Shown here: piece after piece, positions 36,040-43,956 of the stretch
Layout of the letters: the number at the start of each line of letters is the position of its first letter
How positions within the stretch are numbered: the stretch's first letter is position 1
DNA from: Bacillota bacterium
Lineage (GTDB): Bacteria > Bacillota > Negativicutes > Sporomusales > CTSoil-080
Length of the DNA stretch: 47,501 bases
Reading direction: 5' to 3'
NCBI GenBank assembly: GCA_017889635.1
Contig: JAGGAC010000054.1
Location: 1-47,501, forward strand
The notes under the pieces: model-generated
Told to the model about the DNA's origin: nothing
Databases searched by the model: none
Seen by the model: the letters and a program-made list of their open reading frames with translations, nothing else
Made by a program: the position numbers and the translations under genes

Positions 36040-37197
36040 ATGACAACCCTAATAAAGCCCTGTAAATCCATTCTTCTCGGAGGGATAGTGACATTTATGT
36101 TAACTTCAGCCCTTAACCTTTGGACAATGCCAGAAGTCTATGCTCAAATACCAATTAAAAACTTTGACTTAGAAGCCCATCGCGGCGGCAGAGATGCCCG
36201 CCCGGAAAATACGCTGATTTCATTTGCTTATGCTCTTGAATTAGGAGTAACAACCCTTGAAATGGATATGCAGCTGACCAGAGACGGACATATTGTCATA
36301 AGTCATAACCCAATCATGAGTCCAAATTTAACTAAAAGCCCGGATGGCAAATATGTCAAAGAAGGTCAATACGATATTCGGACAATGACCCTAGCCCAAA
36401 TTAAACAATTTGATGTCGGTACCATGAATCCGGCCGCCGGCGACTACTTCGACAGCCATGGCAAAACCCAGGTGTCTGTACCGGGAACAACAATCCCTAC
36501 TTTAGAAGAAGTATTTGACCTAGTCAATTCTTATGGCAACAATACCATAATGTTTAACATTGAAACAAAATCCTACCCTGATCCGATTGACGCCGCTTAT
36601 AAAAACAATCCTGATCCTGCCGTTTTCGCCAAGAAAGTGTACGAAATCATAAAAAAATATCATATGGAAAATCGTGTAGCACTTCAGTCCTTCGACTGGA
36701 GAACACTGAAAGAAATGCATAAATTAGACCCTAATATCACACTGGTAGCTTTAAGCAACGAACAACCGTCCTGGGGACCCGGAGGCTGCTCCCTTAAAAT
36801 CGGTGACAAAAAACCATCGCCTTGGTTAGCCGGACTAAACATAAACGACTTTAAAGGAGACTATGTCAAAGCAGCCAAAGCAATCGGGGCTGATGTCGTG
36901 TCGCCGTACTATGAAGAATTATCGCCAACACTGGTTAATGAAGCCCACGCTTTGGGTATGAAAGTAATACCTTGGACAGTAAACAACCTGCAAGATATGA
37001 ATAACTTAATCGCTATGGGTGTTGACGGTCTTATAACTGACAAACCCTGGCAGCTTCGCGAACTCCTTATTAAGCGCGGCATCAAAGTAGCTACACCAAC
37101 CATAAATCCTAGCAGCCCGTACCATACCGGAATCTCCCTGTCAACCACTGCTGGCGAAGCCCGACAATTGGCTGGCGGAGGCGATGCGGCTCACTGA
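36040..37197 (+). CDS. glpQ: Secreted glycerophosphodiester phosphodiesterase
   Basis: A 385-residue protein with a signal peptide ending near VYA-Q. The GDPD domain starts DLEAHRGGRDARPENTLISF (catalytic His, Arg, Glu near residues 47-60); LEMDMQLTRDGHIVISHNP holds the metal Glu/Asp and the second catalytic His, and NIETKS the third acidic ligand. It hydrolyses glycerophosphodiesters to glycerol 3-phosphate. AAAGGAG lies before the ATG. It is monocistronic with its own terminator. Confidence 0.93.
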   Translation: MTTLIKPCKSILLGGIVTFMLTSALNLWTMPEVYAQIPIKNFDLEAHRGGRDARPENTLISFAYALELGVTTLEMDMQLTRDGHIVISHNPIMSPNLTKSPDGKYVKEGQYDIRTMTLAQIKQFDVGTMNPAAGDYFDSHGKTQVSVPGTTIPTLEEVFDLVNSYGNNTIMFNIETKSYPDPIDAAYKNNPDPAVFAKKVYEIIKKYHMENRVALQSFDWRTLKEMHKLDPNITLVALSNEQPSWGPGGCSLKIGDKKPSPWLAGLNINDFKGDYVKAAKAIGADVVSPYYEELSPTLVNEAHALGMKVIPWTVNNLQDMNNLIAMGVDGLITDKPWQLRELLIKRGIKVATPTINPSSPYHTGISLSTTAGEARQLAGGGDAAH

Positions 37198-37235
37198 CAA
37201 CTACATTCCAAAATCCCCGGCAAAAAGTAATAGAT

Positions 37236-37287
37236 AAAAAGTATGGCGGCATAACAAACAGGCTATTGTTATGCCGCCATACTTTTT
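37236..37287 (+). terminator. Terminator after the GDPD gene
   Basis: 22-base perfect stem AAAAAGTATGGCGGCATAAC... with its complement ending ACTTTTT and an eight-base loop. Confidence 0.93.
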
Positions 37288-37408
37288 CATAAACTTAAAT
37301 TAACATCAGACTTTTCATCTAATTAGTTTAGTGCTAAAATACAATTAACGGTAACACGAATTACCAAATTAGTAGCACGAATAAAATTAAGAAAGGTGGT
37401 TATGCAAT

Positions 37409-38104
37409 ATGCATATTCCCGATGGGTATTTAAGTCCTTCCACTTGTGCCACATTAGGTGTCGTCATGGTACCAATATGGTATCGAGCTTCCGCCAAACT
37501 AAAAAAAACTCTTGATGTATCCCGTATTCCCTTACTTGCAATGGGTGCTGTTTTTTCCTTTTTGATAATGATGTTTAATGTACCTATTCCTGATGGAACT
37601 ACAGCCCATGCTATCGGTGCCACTTTAATCGCAATTGTTCTCGGACCATGGGCCGCAGCTATTTCCATGAGTGTCGCTTTAATTATTCAGGCACTTATTT
37701 TTGGCGACGGCGGAATATTGGCTATTGGTGCCAATACATTTAATATGGCATTTATCGCTCCTTTCACAGGCTACTATATATACCAGCTTATTTGCCGCAA
37801 CACATCGCCTGGTTCAAAACGGCAAATAATTGCCGGAGCTGTTGCCGGATATATAGCCATTAATCTTGCTGCATTAGCGGCTTCAATTGAATTTGGCATC
37901 CAACCCCTCTTTTTCACAACAGCTGACGGTACACCTTTATATTGTCCCTATGGCCTTAATGTAGCGATACCGGCTATGATGATAACTCACCTTACCATTG
38001 CTGGAATTGTCGAAGGAATCGTAACCGCGGCAGCATTAAAATTTATTGCCCACCACTCATCAGATATGATGCTTACCCAAACCAAAATCGGCGAGGAGGC
38101 CTAA
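37409..38104 (+). CDS. cbiM: Cobalt/nickel ECF transporter S component CbiM
   Basis: A 231-residue protein with about seven membrane helices. MHIPDGYLSPSTC at the very N-terminus contains the His-2 metal ligand; PIPDGTTAHAIGATLIAIVLG and LGPWAAAISM are typical CbiM/NikM motifs. It takes up Co2+ (or Ni2+) for cobalamin synthesis with the energising subunits CbiQ and CbiO, which are absent here. GAAAGGTGG lies before the ATG. Confidence 0.93.
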   Translation: MHIPDGYLSPSTCATLGVVMVPIWYRASAKLKKTLDVSRIPLLAMGAVFSFLIMMFNVPIPDGTTAHAIGATLIAIVLGPWAAAISMSVALIIQALIFGDGGILAIGANTFNMAFIAPFTGYYIYQLICRNTSPGSKRQIIAGAVAGYIAINLAALAASIEFGIQPLFFTTADGTPLYCPYGLNVAIPAMMITHLTIAGIVEGIVTAAALKFIAHHSSDMMLTQTKIGEEA

Positions 38105-38110
38105 CACAAA

Positions 38111-38443
38111 ATGTATAAACACTATTGGCTTGTCCTATTAGTTCTTGTAATCCTTTCGCCGCTAGGTCTCTTAGCTGACGGTACTGCCTGGGGAGAATGG
38201 GATGCCGACGGCTTAAAAGAAACACTAGGCTATGTTCCTCAAGGCATGGAACAATTGGGAGACTTTTGGCAATCGTTATTTCCAGACTACAGCATGAATT
38301 TTTTAGGTCAAAGTACAATTAGTCAATATGCAGGATATATTTTATCGGCCATTATTGGTTCCGCTATTATATATGCGGCTATGATACTTATTACCAGATT
38401 GCTTGTCCGGCAAAAAAATAAACTTGTCTGTCAAAACAAATAG
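38111..38443 (+). CDS. PDGLE-domain (CbiN-like) transporter subunit
   Basis: A 110-residue protein with two membrane helices, at each end, and an external loop. DADGLKETLGY near residue 32 is the D-x-DGLE motif. PDGLE proteins are small partners of CbiM-type S components. It begins six bases after the cbiM stop with GAGGAGG in the cbiM end, so both are one unit. Confidence 0.85.
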   Translation: MYKHYWLVLLVLVILSPLGLLADGTAWGEWDADGLKETLGYVPQGMEQLGDFWQSLFPDYSMNFLGQSTISQYAGYILSAIIGSAIIYAAMILITRLLVRQKNKLVCQNK

Positions 38444-38476
38444 TAAATGCACTAATTGATGGAGGCGTCGTATTTT

Positions 38477-38674
38477 ATGTCTTGGCCTAACGTTAAATAT
38501 GATGTAGCCGGAAAATACGCCATAATCAGCGGCGGAACTTCTGGAATTGGTTTATCAACTGCCAAGCTATTGTTAGAAAACGGTGCCTATGTAATTTGTT
38601 TTCTTGCCTCCTCATGCGCTTCATACGTTACAGGAGCCATATGGTCAGTTGATGGCGGCCTGACGGCGCGTTAA
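38477..38674 (+). pseudogene. Short-chain dehydrogenase with internal deletion
   Basis: A 65-codon frame joins an SDR N-terminus (GKYAIISGGTSGIGLSTAKL with the cofactor Gly motif) in frame to an SDR C-terminus (SYVTGAIWSVDGGLTAR). About 170 residues, including the catalytic Ser-Tyr-Lys, are missing; the join is near 38595. GATGGAGG precedes ATG 38477, so it may still be translated, but it cannot be an active SDR. Confidence 0.82.
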
Positions 38675-38852
38675 AAAAAACAGTGCGTGACTAATTCTAC
38701 CAAGACTCTGTCCAACCAATGCAATTACCGAAAAATATGGAACCCTAATCCGCAATAACGATTGCAAGCTATACGGTACAAATTTTAGTATGCTATAATA
38801 TTTTTATCTCTCACATCTATCAAGATATTATCAGGCAGGAGGTAAAACAATA

Positions 38853-39476
38853 GTGTTCTTTGAAATTTTTCTTATTGGGATACTGGCAGGAATATCCCCA
38901 GGTCCTGACTTTTTTATTGTTATGAAAAATAGTCTTGAATACGGAAAGAAAATTGGTATTGCATCTGCTATCGGTATAGCAACCGCACTACTTATTCATG
39001 CATCCTATACCATATTCGGACTTGCCTTGGTTTTACAAAAATACATTTATATCTTTAAAGCTATCCAAATCTTGGGGGCTTGTTATTTGGCATACTTAGG
39101 AATACAGGCCATTAAAGCTACTTTTTCAAACAAAAAAATGGATTTTGACTATTCGCCAAATATCCACGACAATAAAACCGTCCTCCAAGGCTTTAATAAT
39201 GGCTTTTTATGCAACATATTAAATCCAAAGGCTTTTTTGTTTTTCTTAAGTATCTTCTCGCAATTTATTACTCCAGCCACTCCGGGTTGGGTAGAATGGA
39301 TATATGGCTTGGAAGTTGTATTAGCCGTCGGAGGGTGGTTTGTTATTCTATCAATAATGATTTCATCCGATTTTTTTCGGCAAATCTATCAAAAATCCCG
39401 TAAGTGGCTTGATAGGTTTTTGGGAGGCCTCCTACTATATTTTGCCTATAAAATCTCTAAATCTGTTTTTAACTAA
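38853..39476 (+). CDS. LysE/RhtB-family amino acid exporter
   Basis: A 207-residue protein with six membrane helices. GILAGISPGPDFFIVMKNSL near the N-terminus is the LysE/RhtB signature; GFNNGFLCNILNPKAFLFFL near residue 115 is the second conserved block. The GTG start has AGGAGG upstream. The substrate cannot be told. AT-rich, no linked regulator. Confidence 0.9.
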   Translation: MFFEIFLIGILAGISPGPDFFIVMKNSLEYGKKIGIASAIGIATALLIHASYTIFGLALVLQKYIYIFKAIQILGACYLAYLGIQAIKATFSNKKMDFDYSPNIHDNKTVLQGFNNGFLCNILNPKAFLFFLSIFSQFITPATPGWVEWIYGLEVVLAVGGWFVILSIMISSDFFRQIYQKSRKWLDRFLGGLLLYFAYKISKSVFN

Positions 39477-39521
39477 TAGAATACGGTAAATAATATCATC
39501 AACGGAAGGAGTTGTTATTTT

Positions 39522-39581
39522 ATGTTTAACAATAATATATCGGATATTGTAACAATGCGGGAGGTGTGTACAAAAAATTAA
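39522..39581 (+). CDS. Possible leader peptide of rsgA, 19 residues
   Basis: MFNNNISDIVTMREVCTKN follows a good GGAAGGAG ribosome site with ten-base spacing and ends ten bases before the 5' arm of a hairpin that covers the rsgA ribosome site. The arrangement resembles translational attenuators; the coding call is inference. Confidence 0.45.
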   Translation: MFNNNISDIVTMREVCTKN

Positions 39582-39587
39582 CTAGTA

Positions 39588-39629
39588 TAAACCTCCCAAA
39601 AGTCACTATCTAACACTTTTGGAGGATTA
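39588..39629 (+). promoter_or_regulatory. Hairpin sequestering the rsgA ribosome-binding site
   Basis: CCTCCcAAAAG (39592-39602) pairs with CTTTTGGAGG (39616-39625) over a 13-base loop, and TAA/TTA pairs extend the stem. GGAGG at 39621-39625 is the only ribosome site for the TTG start at 39634. No T run follows, so it is not a terminator. Confidence 0.6.
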
Positions 39630-39633
39630 AAAA

Positions 39634-40719
39634 TTGCGCAAAATAGACATGAAAAATTGGGGACTCAGCCAAAAATTCGCTGCCGAGTCTGCTTATTATA
39701 CCAACCTTTATATCGGGCGGGTAATTTCCCAATCCAAAGACCTCTACAAGGTCATAACAGCAAACGGTGAATTGACAGCCGAGATCTCCGGAAAATATCG
39801 TTTTGCTGTAAAAACTTTGTCTGATTACCCCGCAGTCGGCGACTTCGTTATGCTTGACCGCAATAATGATACCGGTGGAAATGCAATTATCCACCACGTC
39901 CTGACAAGAAAAAGCGCCTTTATCAGAAAAGCCGCCGGAACATCGAATAATGACCAGATTGTAGCGTCAAACATTGATACAGTATTTATCTGTATGTCGC
40001 TTAATAACGATTTTAACCTTCGCCGAATAGAACGCTACCTTGGAGTCGCCTGGGATAGCCGGGCAATTCCGGTCATCGTGCTTACTAAAGCTGACTTATG
40101 CGACGATCTCCCCCAAAAGATGGCAGAGCTTGCTACTGTCGCTTGCGGTGTTGATGTGCTGGTTACTTCAAGCATGAGTGAGGACGGCTACCTATCTGTC
40201 AAAAGTTACCTTGGCACAGGCAAAACCATTGCCTTCATCGGCTCGTCTGGTGTTGGTAAATCAACCTTGATCAATCGACTTATTGGCGAAACTGCACTTG
40301 AAACCAAAGAGACAAGAAACGATGATAAAGGACGGCATACCACCACCCGACGGGAACTCATTGTTCTTCCAAGCGGCGGCATCGTTATCGACACCCCCGG
40401 AATGCGGGAACTTGGTATTGAAAGCGCCGACCTATCAAAAACCTTTGCCGATATTGATGAGCTTTCAACAAAGTGCAAATTTCATGATTGCACTCATACT
40501 TGTGAGCCAAACTGTGCGGTACAAACGGCTATAAACGCCGGTTTGTTATCTTCAGATAGACTCGAAAATTATTTTAAACTAAAAAAAGAAGCAAAGTATG
40601 AGGGCTTAAGTTCTAAGCAGATTGAAACTGAAAAATTTTCCACAATGTTCGCCGAAGTAGGTGGAATAAAAAACGCCCGCAAGCTTATCAAAGAAAATAA
40701 AAAAAGGCGGGGTTTCTAA
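39634..40719 (+). CDS. rsgA: RsgA-type ribosome-associated GTPase, long form
   Basis: A 361-residue protein. An OB-like domain (residues 30-100) precedes a circularly permuted GTPase: VLTKADL (G4), IAFIGSSGVGKSTLINRL (G1, near residue 197) and VIDTPGMRELG (G3). The Zn-binding domain has KCKFHDCTHTCEPNC. A basic 40-residue tail (IKENKKRRGF) makes it longer than the usual ~300 residue RsgA, as in the accessory paralogues of Firmicutes. It assists maturation of the 30S subunit. The TTG start is inferred from GGAGG at 39621-39625. Confidence 0.93.
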   Translation: MRKIDMKNWGLSQKFAAESAYYTNLYIGRVISQSKDLYKVITANGELTAEISGKYRFAVKTLSDYPAVGDFVMLDRNNDTGGNAIIHHVLTRKSAFIRKAAGTSNNDQIVASNIDTVFICMSLNNDFNLRRIERYLGVAWDSRAIPVIVLTKADLCDDLPQKMAELATVACGVDVLVTSSMSEDGYLSVKSYLGTGKTIAFIGSSGVGKSTLINRLIGETALETKETRNDDKGRHTTTRRELIVLPSGGIVIDTPGMRELGIESADLSKTFADIDELSTKCKFHDCTHTCEPNCAVQTAINAGLLSSDRLENYFKLKKEAKYEGLSSKQIETEKFSTMFAEVGGIKNARKLIKENKKRRGF

Positions 40720-40721
40720 TA

Positions 40722-40877
40722 TATTATCCGCGCTTTGGTTACGTTCTGGCAAGCCGTCTTGGCATAATTGCCCACTTTGATGTTCCTGACGAAGTATTTA
40801 TGGCGTATGAACTCACCCCAAATGCCTTATCCAAAGTAGAAGGTATTTTTGTAAATTCCAAAGAATTTCCTAATTAA
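40722..40877 (+). pseudogene. GNAT acetyltransferase C-terminal remnant
   Basis: An open frame without a start reads YYPRFGYVLASRLGIIAHFD, VPDEVFMAYELTPNAL and KVEGIF to the stop at 40877. PRFGF and VPDEAFMALEL-type motifs mark the end of a GNAT N-acetyltransferase; the CoA-binding core is missing. It begins directly after the rsgA stop. Confidence 0.75.
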
Positions 40878-40885
40878 TTTCATCA

Positions 40886-40927
40886 ATGCGACTGTCTCAC
40901 TGAAATACCTGAGACAGTCGCATTTTC
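40886..40927 (+). terminator. Terminator after rsgA and the GNAT remnant
   Basis: ATGCGACTGTCTCA / TGAGACAGTCGCAT perfect stem with a T run. Confidence 0.88.
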
Positions 40928-41067
40928 TGCTTACCATTCACCCCTTGTATCAAGGTTTAACCTTCTTAGTTAACATAATTTTTGAAGGAAATTACAGTTT
41001 TAGCAAGAATTATTATTTATAGTAGATACTAACCATTATTATTGATAAGTCGAAGGAGTTGTTTTTT

Positions 41068-41502
41068 TTGATATCTATCACTGAAATACAAGATATACTT
41101 GCCCATAGATATCCTTTTCTACTAGTTGACCGCATTACCGAACTCGAGCCAATGAAACGTGCAGTAGGCATAAAAAATGTTAATATTAATGAATCCTTTT
41201 TTCGGGGACATTTCCCCGGCAATCCTATAATGCCTGGAGCACTTATTTTAGAAGCAATCTCTCAGGTTGGCGGAGTCGCCATGCTTTATCCTGCTAACAA
41301 TCGAGGTACACTGGCATATACTGTTGCAATTAATAGGACAAAATTCAGACATCCCGTAACACCAGGCGATCAACTACGCCTGGTAGCTGAAGTAATTCAG
41401 GCTCGCAGTAAAATGGTAAAAATATGGGGCGAAGCTTTTGTTGATGATAGAAAGGTTGTTGACGGAGAGCTTATGTTCCATTTTGACTCCAATATTAAGT
41501 AA
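41068..41502 (+). CDS. fabZ: 3-hydroxyacyl-ACP dehydratase FabZ
   Basis: A 144-residue hot-dog fold protein. HRYPFLLVDRI near residue 13, the catalytic His in FFRGHFPGNPIMPGALILEA, and the catalytic Glu in that motif (near residue 62) are present. It dehydrates 3-hydroxyacyl-ACP in fatty acid elongation. TTG 41068 has GAAGGAG upstream with nine bases between; the TTG at 41059 is too close. It stands alone, outside a fab cluster, so it could be a second copy. Confidence 0.95.
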   Translation: MISITEIQDILAHRYPFLLVDRITELEPMKRAVGIKNVNINESFFRGHFPGNPIMPGALILEAISQVGGVAMLYPANNRGTLAYTVAINRTKFRHPVTPGDQLRLVAEVIQARSKMVKIWGEAFVDDRKVVDGELMFHFDSNIK

Positions 41503-41559
41503 CTAAAAAAATACCCTTGCTCAATATTAGCAAGGGCCTGATTGGAAAAATATATCATC

Positions 41560-41610
41560 GGCGGACATTGCAGCATACTCAGCTAAAATATATGTCCGCC
41601 GTTGTTTTAT
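41560..41610 (+). terminator. Terminators after fabZ
   Basis: CGGCGGACAT and ATGTCCGCCG stem followed by TTGTTTTAT. A shorter CCCTTGCT / AGCAAGGG hairpin lies just upstream at 41513-41537. Confidence 0.75.
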
Positions 41611-41678
41611 GTGCTTATTATACTATCCATTTTTGGCAGAAATGTGACATTCGTGTGAAGGTTTTGCAACAAATAAAA

Positions 41679-41732
41679 GTGAGTATAAGTATTCGGAGGG
41701 GGTTATTACCCCCTCCGAATACTTATACTCAC
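41679..41732 (-). terminator. 24-base perfect stem, terminator of the minus-strand FMN-binding gene
   Basis: GTGAGTATAAGTATTCGGAG... and its exact 24-base complement with a six-base loop. On the minus strand it is followed by TTTTATTTG, as for a terminator of the gene ending at 41768. Confidence 0.85.
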
Positions 41733-41767
41733 AAAACGCCTTTACTTCATACAACTATCGCCTATGC

Positions 41768-42301
41768 TTACCGCGTTTCCAAATTCAGCAGTTTGTCAGA
41801 TTCCACCGAGTTTTCTTTGGCCGTCATTTCCTGCGGCGTTACCCGATAAACCGAAACCGCATTCCCGTCAAGCGACGAGCGATACTTCTCAATCAAAGTG
41901 CTGGTTAAAAGTTGACTGTAATACTTCGGCATATATTTATCCAGAAATTTCTGTAGAACCGTGGCAGCCTCTTCGAGGTCAGTCACCTTCTCAGCCTTGC
42001 CGAAAAGCATTACGCTCAGGTAAGCCGTATCAGCATGGCAGGGCACCGGATCAGTCACGGTGCCCTGTTCCTCATATATCGTAAAACAGACGGGCGGATT
42101 TTGGGAAAGGATATTCTCCTTTTTACCTGAACCCATGCCATGAAAATAAACAGAACCGTTGTGCCATATATAGTTCACCGGAACAGCGTACGGGAAAATA
42201 CCACCTGCCATTCCAACCACACCAGTTCTCGCCCGCAAAAGAAACGTTTCGATTTTCTTCTGATCGGTACAGTTTCTCTTCGTATAACGAACCTGTTCCA
42301 T
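41768..42301 (-). CDS. Pyridoxamine 5'-phosphate oxidase-like FMN-binding protein (NimA-like)
   Basis: A 177-residue protein with the split beta-barrel pattern: MEQVRYTKRNCTDQKKIETF, GIFPYAVPVNYIWHNGSVYF and HGMGSGKKENILSQNPPVCF. This is typical of the NimA/PNPOx-like flavoproteins that reduce nitro compounds or bind heme and FMN. The substrate is unknown. The start at 42301 overlaps the amidotransferase stop (TGATG) and has GGGGGAG upstream, so the two genes are coupled. Confidence 0.87.
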   Translation of the reverse strand: MEQVRYTKRNCTDQKKIETFLLRARTGVVGMAGGIFPYAVPVNYIWHNGSVYFHGMGSGKKENILSQNPPVCFTIYEEQGTVTDPVPCHADTAYLSVMLFGKAEKVTDLEEAATVLQKFLDKYMPKYYSQLLTSTLIEKYRSSLDGNAVSVYRVTPQEMTAKENSVESDKLLNLETR

Positions 42302-43014
42302 CAAAGCTCCCCCTGCCGATACATTTTTTCCAGTTGCGTCAAAAACATATTCATCCACGCATTGTTCTGGGCAATATATTCAGGGTGCTCCAGCAGTTCT
42401 TCCGGCGTCTGCACATAAACGTCGGGAACCATCTCATCCCGGCAGTTTTCCACCAGACCCTCGATGATCGCCGGCGTGTTTTCCATATGATACTGAAACC
42501 CAAATACCCGGTCCTTATAAATAAAGGCCTGATGCTTGCAGGCATCGTTTTCGGCGATGCATTTCACTTCTTCCGGCAAAACACTGAAGGTATCCCCATG
42601 CCACTGGAATACTACCGGCTGGTGCGGGAAAAAAGAAAATAACGGTGATGACCTTGCTTCCTCGCTCAATCGAACTGGAAACCAGCCAATTTCCTTATAA
42701 GGATTTTGGGTCACCTTGCCGCCTATCACATCGGCAATCAATTGCCCGCCGAGACATAGGCCGATAATTACTTTCCCTGCAGCAATAGCTTCCCTGATGA
42801 ACACCTTTTCATCAGCTAGCCATGGATAAATTTCTTCGTCATAGATATTCATTGGCCCCCCCATAACCACAAGCCAATCAAAATCATGCTGTTTTGGGAA
42901 TGGGTCATTTTTGTATAACTGAGTATTTGTTATAACACAATCGTTTTCCTTTGCCCATATTAAAATACTTCCGGGATCTTCAAATGGAACATGTTGCAAA
43001 TAGTGGAGTCTCAT
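42301..43014 (-). CDS. Class I glutamine amidotransferase
   Basis: A 237-residue stand-alone GATase. The Cys nucleophile is in VIIGLCLGGQLIADVIGG (near residue 85); VFQWHGDTFSVLP and FGFQYHMENTP provide the later conserved regions with the catalytic His. It resembles GMP-synthase-type GATases but has no synthetase domain. The start at MRLHYLQHVPFEDPGS matches the family; AAAGGA lies upstream. It precedes and is coupled to the FMN-binding gene. The amination substrate is not known. Confidence 0.9.
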   Translation of the reverse strand: MRLHYLQHVPFEDPGSILIWAKENDCVITNTQLYKNDPFPKQHDFDWLVVMGGPMNIYDEEIYPWLADEKVFIREAIAAGKVIIGLCLGGQLIADVIGGKVTQNPYKEIGWFPVRLSEEARSSPLFSFFPHQPVVFQWHGDTFSVLPEEVKCIAENDACKHQAFIYKDRVFGFQYHMENTPAIIEGLVENCRDEMVPDVYVQTPEELLEHPEYIAQNNAWMNMFLTQLEKMYRQGEL

Positions 43015-43131
43015 CGCTTTTTTCGTTCCTTTCATAACTGATCTGAAAAATAGAAAAAGTCAACCCATAGCGCGAGCTTGCACTCTGCTTAGTCGACACT
43101 TCATTGTACTAGCTATTTTATTATTCTTCCA

Positions 43132-43956
43132 TCATCTTTGGCAAAAATGATCCGCTTCAACATGGCACGCCTTAGCCACCAATTTGGTTAGAACAGGCAG
43201 CATATTTCTGTCGATACCGGTGTCATGCCCATGGAGATCTGTCAATACAGCAAAAACTTGCTCTAGCGTCGCATTGCCAGCTCGCTCTCCAATCCCGCCT
43301 ACTGTGACACTTACCATCTGCACACCAGCCTGAATGGCAGCTACCGTATTGGCAGTAGCCAGCCCGAAATCATTATGAACATGAATCTCCAAGGGAAGAG
43401 CACATTTCTTCCTAAGACTCTGCATGACTTCATAGGTCTCCAGCGGTTCCAATCGCCCTACCGTATCAGCATAACGAATATATTCCGCCCCCGTCCGGGC
43501 AGCAGCCTCAGCCACTTGCAAAAAGAATTTCTCATCAGCTCGCGACGCATCTTCCGCTCCCACCGATATACTGCAGCCAAAACTGCGGGCATAGATTATC
43601 GAATCAACCATTTGCTGCAGAACGGCTTCCCTGGTTGTTTTCAATTTATATTGAAGATGCAAATCCGACACCGGCACCGAAATGTGGATAAAGGAAAACC
43701 CACACTTAACCGATGTCAGAATGTCTTGCTTGACAGCCCTGTTCCAGGCGATCACTCTTGCCGATAGGTCGGCGTCTACAATTGCCTGCAGTGCACTTTG
43801 TTCTTCTACTCCCATCGCCGGAGTTCCTGCTTCAATGGCAAATACACCAGCCTGGTCAAGCGCCTCAGCAATGGTCAGTTTTTCCGTCTGGGAAAACACC
43901 ACACCAGCCGCTTGTTCACCATCACGCAAGGTTGTATCAACAATTTTTATCTTCAT
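43132..43956 (-). CDS. nifVA: Homocitrate synthase alpha subunit NifV-alpha
   Basis: A 274-residue protein, about two thirds of a full NifV. It contains the catalytic TIM barrel: IVDTTLRDGEQAAGV at the start, IHISVPVSDLHLQYKL, EDASRAD, YADTVGRLEP, EIHVHNDFGLATANT and GERAGNATLEQ. It lacks the C-terminal accessory region, which is in the upstream gene. The start overlaps the nifV-omega stop (ATGA). The pair matches the split nifV-omega/nifV-alpha of Clostridium pasteurianum. Homocitrate is the organic ligand of the nitrogenase cofactor. Confidence 0.92.
   Translation of the reverse strand: MKIKIVDTTLRDGEQAAGVVFSQTEKLTIAEALDQAGVFAIEAGTPAMGVEEQSALQAIVDADLSARVIAWNRAVKQDILTSVKCGFSFIHISVPVSDLHLQYKLKTTREAVLQQMVDSIIYARSFGCSISVGAEDASRADEKFFLQVAEAAARTGAEYIRYADTVGRLEPLETYEVMQSLRKKCALPLEIHVHNDFGLATANTVAAIQAGVQMVSVTVGGIGERAGNATLEQVFAVLTDLHGHDTGIDRNMLPVLTKLVAKACHVEADHFCQR

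Noticed and set aside
37290-37408. Cobalamin riboswitch before cbiM
   Set aside because: No GCCACTG-type B12 box or long structured leader could be found in the 120-base gap.
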